Below are positions 62,807 through 64,000 of a stretch of 64,000 nt of DNA, one piece after another (positions within the stretch are counted from its first letter, which is position 1; each line of letters opens with the position of its first letter). The DNA lies in contig NZ_CP046128.1 in the NCBI RefSeq assembly GCF_038738535.1, positions 1-64,000 on the forward strand, given 5' to 3'. The notes below the pieces were generated by a model. It made no database searches. It saw only the letters and a program-made list of their open reading frames with translations, and had not been told where the DNA came from. A program made the position numbers and the translations under genes. The stretch comes from Bacillus pumilus (GTDB lineage: Bacteria > Bacillota > Bacilli > Bacillales > Bacillaceae).

Positions 62807-64000
62807 ATGAAAAATATACAATCATTTATCAAACAAAGTGATGATTTTCAGTCCATTTTTAATGGGCTAAAGGAAGGGTTAAAAGAACAGCTGCTCGCCG
62901 GACTATCAGGCTCCGTCAGATCTTTATTTACAGCCGCTATATCAGACGAACTTAAGCGGCCGATGTTTATTGTGACTCACAACTTGTATCAAGCGCAGAA
63001 GGTAACAGATGATCTTGCCAGTGTGATTTCAGATCGCTCGGTCCTTCTTTATCCTGTTAATGAACTCATTGCTTCAGAAATTGCCGTTGCCAGCCCTGAG
63101 CTCAGAGCACAGCGTCTAGATGTTCTGAACCGGCTGGCGAATGGAGAAAACCCCATTATCGTCACACCGGCTGCAGCGGTGCGCAGAATGCTTCCGCCAG
63201 TTGAGCTCTGGAAGGAGAGTCAGATCCATTTAAAGCTCGGTGAAGAAATTGATTTGGAGGCGTTTTCAAAACAACTTGTACAAATCGGTTATGACCGGAC
63301 GTCGATGGTTGCTGCGCCCGGAGATTTTAGTGTGCGCGGAGGAATCATTGATATTTATTCGTTAACGGAAGATCATCCGATCCGTATTGAGCTGTTTGAT
63401 ACAGAAGTAGACTCGATTCGAACGTTCCACTCAGATACACAGCGTTCATTAGAAACACTTCAAGAGATTAAAATCGGTCCCGCAAAAGAGCTGATTGTGA
63501 GAGGTCCTGAACGAGTGAGAGCCATTGAACAGCTTGATCAAGGACTTGCGAAGAGCTTAAAGAAATTTAACTCAGACCAGCAAAAAGAACTGCTTCATCA
63601 ACATATTTCTGCTGATCGAGAGAAGCTGCTAGAAGGTATCGTGACACAGGAAATGACGAAGTACCTGTCCTATTTCTATGAAAAGCCTGCTAGTTTGCTA
63701 GATTACACATCACAGGATACGATTATTATTTTAGATGAAATTAGCAGAATTCAGGAGATGGAAGAACAGCTTGAACAGGAAGAAGCTGATTGGACAATTA
63801 GCCTGCTTGAAGAAGGCAATATCCTTCATGATTTATCCCTTTCTTTCCCGTTCCAACAACTGATCAATCAGCAATCGCGGTCTATTCTGTACTACTCCTT
63901 GTTCCTGAGACATGTCCAGCAGACAAATCCGCAAAATATCGTCAATGTATCTAGTAAGCAAATGCAGAATTTCCACGGGCAGATGAATGTGCTTGCGAGT
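62807..64000 (+). CDS. mfd: Transcription-repair coupling factor Mfd (5' part, runs off the window)
   Basis: Mfd removes RNA polymerase stalled at lesions and recruits UvrA. Only the first 398 codons are here, without a stop; the full family length is about 1,170. The UvrB-like N-terminal module is clear (MKNIQSFIKQSDDF, LLAGLSGSVRSLF, GGIIDIYSLT, IRIELFDTEVDSIRTF). The RNA-polymerase-interacting and helicase domains would lie beyond the window. SD GGGAGGAGG (62792-62800). Confidence 0.97.
   Translation, partial: MKNIQSFIKQSDDFQSIFNGLKEGLKEQLLAGLSGSVRSLFTAAISDELKRPMFIVTHNLYQAQKVTDDLASVISDRSVLLYPVNELIASEIAVASPELRAQRLDVLNRLANGENPIIVTPAAAVRRMLPPVELWKESQIHLKLGEEIDLEAFSKQLVQIGYDRTSMVAAPGDFSVRGGIIDIYSLTEDHPIRIELFDTEVDSIRTFHSDTQRSLETLQEIKIGPAKELIVRGPERVRAIEQLDQGLAKSLKKFNSDQQKELLHQHISADREKLLEGIVTQEMTKYLSYFYEKPASLLDYTSQDTIIILDEISRIQEMEEQLEQEEADWTISLLEEGNILHDLSLSFPFQQLINQQSRSILYYSLFLRHVQQTNPQNIVNVSSKQMQNFHGQMNVLAS

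Overview
The window is the replication-origin end of a Bacillus chromosome. Base 1 is the first base of dnaA, and the gene order down to mfd matches what I know of the dnaA-to-mfd segment of Bacillus subtilis. Protein sequences are close to, but not identical with, B. subtilis. The 16S rRNA variable regions look like the Bacillus pumilus group (B. pumilus, B. safensis, B. altitudinis); I cannot separate these species from the sequence alone. This is core chromosome: I see no prophage, insertion sequence, CRISPR array or restriction/defence island.

Layout. 1-9.2 kb: dnaA, oriC (DnaA boxes and unwinding region), dnaN, yaaA, recF, remB, gyrB, gyrA. 9.3-14.6 kb: first rRNA operon (16S, tRNA-Ile, tRNA-Ala, 23S, 5S). 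14.5-24.6 kb: yaaC (reverse), guaB, dacA, a MocR-type regulator (reverse, probably pdxR) facing away from pdxS-pdxT, serS behind a serine T-box, a soluble chemoreceptor with a sigma-D-like promoter, and tRNA-Ser(UGA). 24.7-28 kb: reverse-strand dck, dgk, yaaH, yaaI. 28-32.4 kb: tadA, the SRP RNA, dnaX, yaaK, recR, yaaL, bofA. 32.4-37.7 kb: second rRNA operon, apparently identical to the first over about 5.18 kb. 37.8-47 kb: csfB, xpaC, yaaN, yaaO, tmk, darA, yaaR, holB, ricT, yabA, yabB, yazA, rsmI. 47-64 kb: abrB (reverse), metS, yabD, yabE, rnmV, ksgA, yabG, veg, sspF, ispE, purR, ridA, spoVG, glmU, prs, ctc, pth, fin, and the 5' part of mfd, which runs off the window.

How the genes work together. 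The region concentrates replication and repair (dnaA, dnaN, recF, gyrAB, dnaX, recR, holB, yabA, mfd), translation and RNA maturation (two rRNA operons, tRNAs, serS, metS, tadA, ksgA, rsmI, rnmV, pth, SRP RNA), nucleotide supply (guaB, dck, dgk, tmk, prs, purR), cell-wall synthesis (dacA, glmU, yabE) and sporulation timing (abrB, csfB, fin, bofA, yabG, spoVG, sspF, yaaH). Several alternative-sigma promoters can be read directly: sigma-F before csfB and fin, sigma-H before spoVG, sigma-B before ctc, sigma-K before yabG, sigma-D before the chemoreceptor.

Main departures from the B. subtilis plan: (1) a PdxR-like regulator divergent from pdxST, with four near-identical 10-bp boxes in two pairs, each pair spaced exactly 20 bp; (2) the soluble chemoreceptor between serS and tRNA-Ser; (3) a possible -1 frameshift heptamer in dnaX that would yield a short, gamma-like product. 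Starts were chosen from Shine-Dalgarno (SD) spacing and remembered family lengths. No computation or database search was run.
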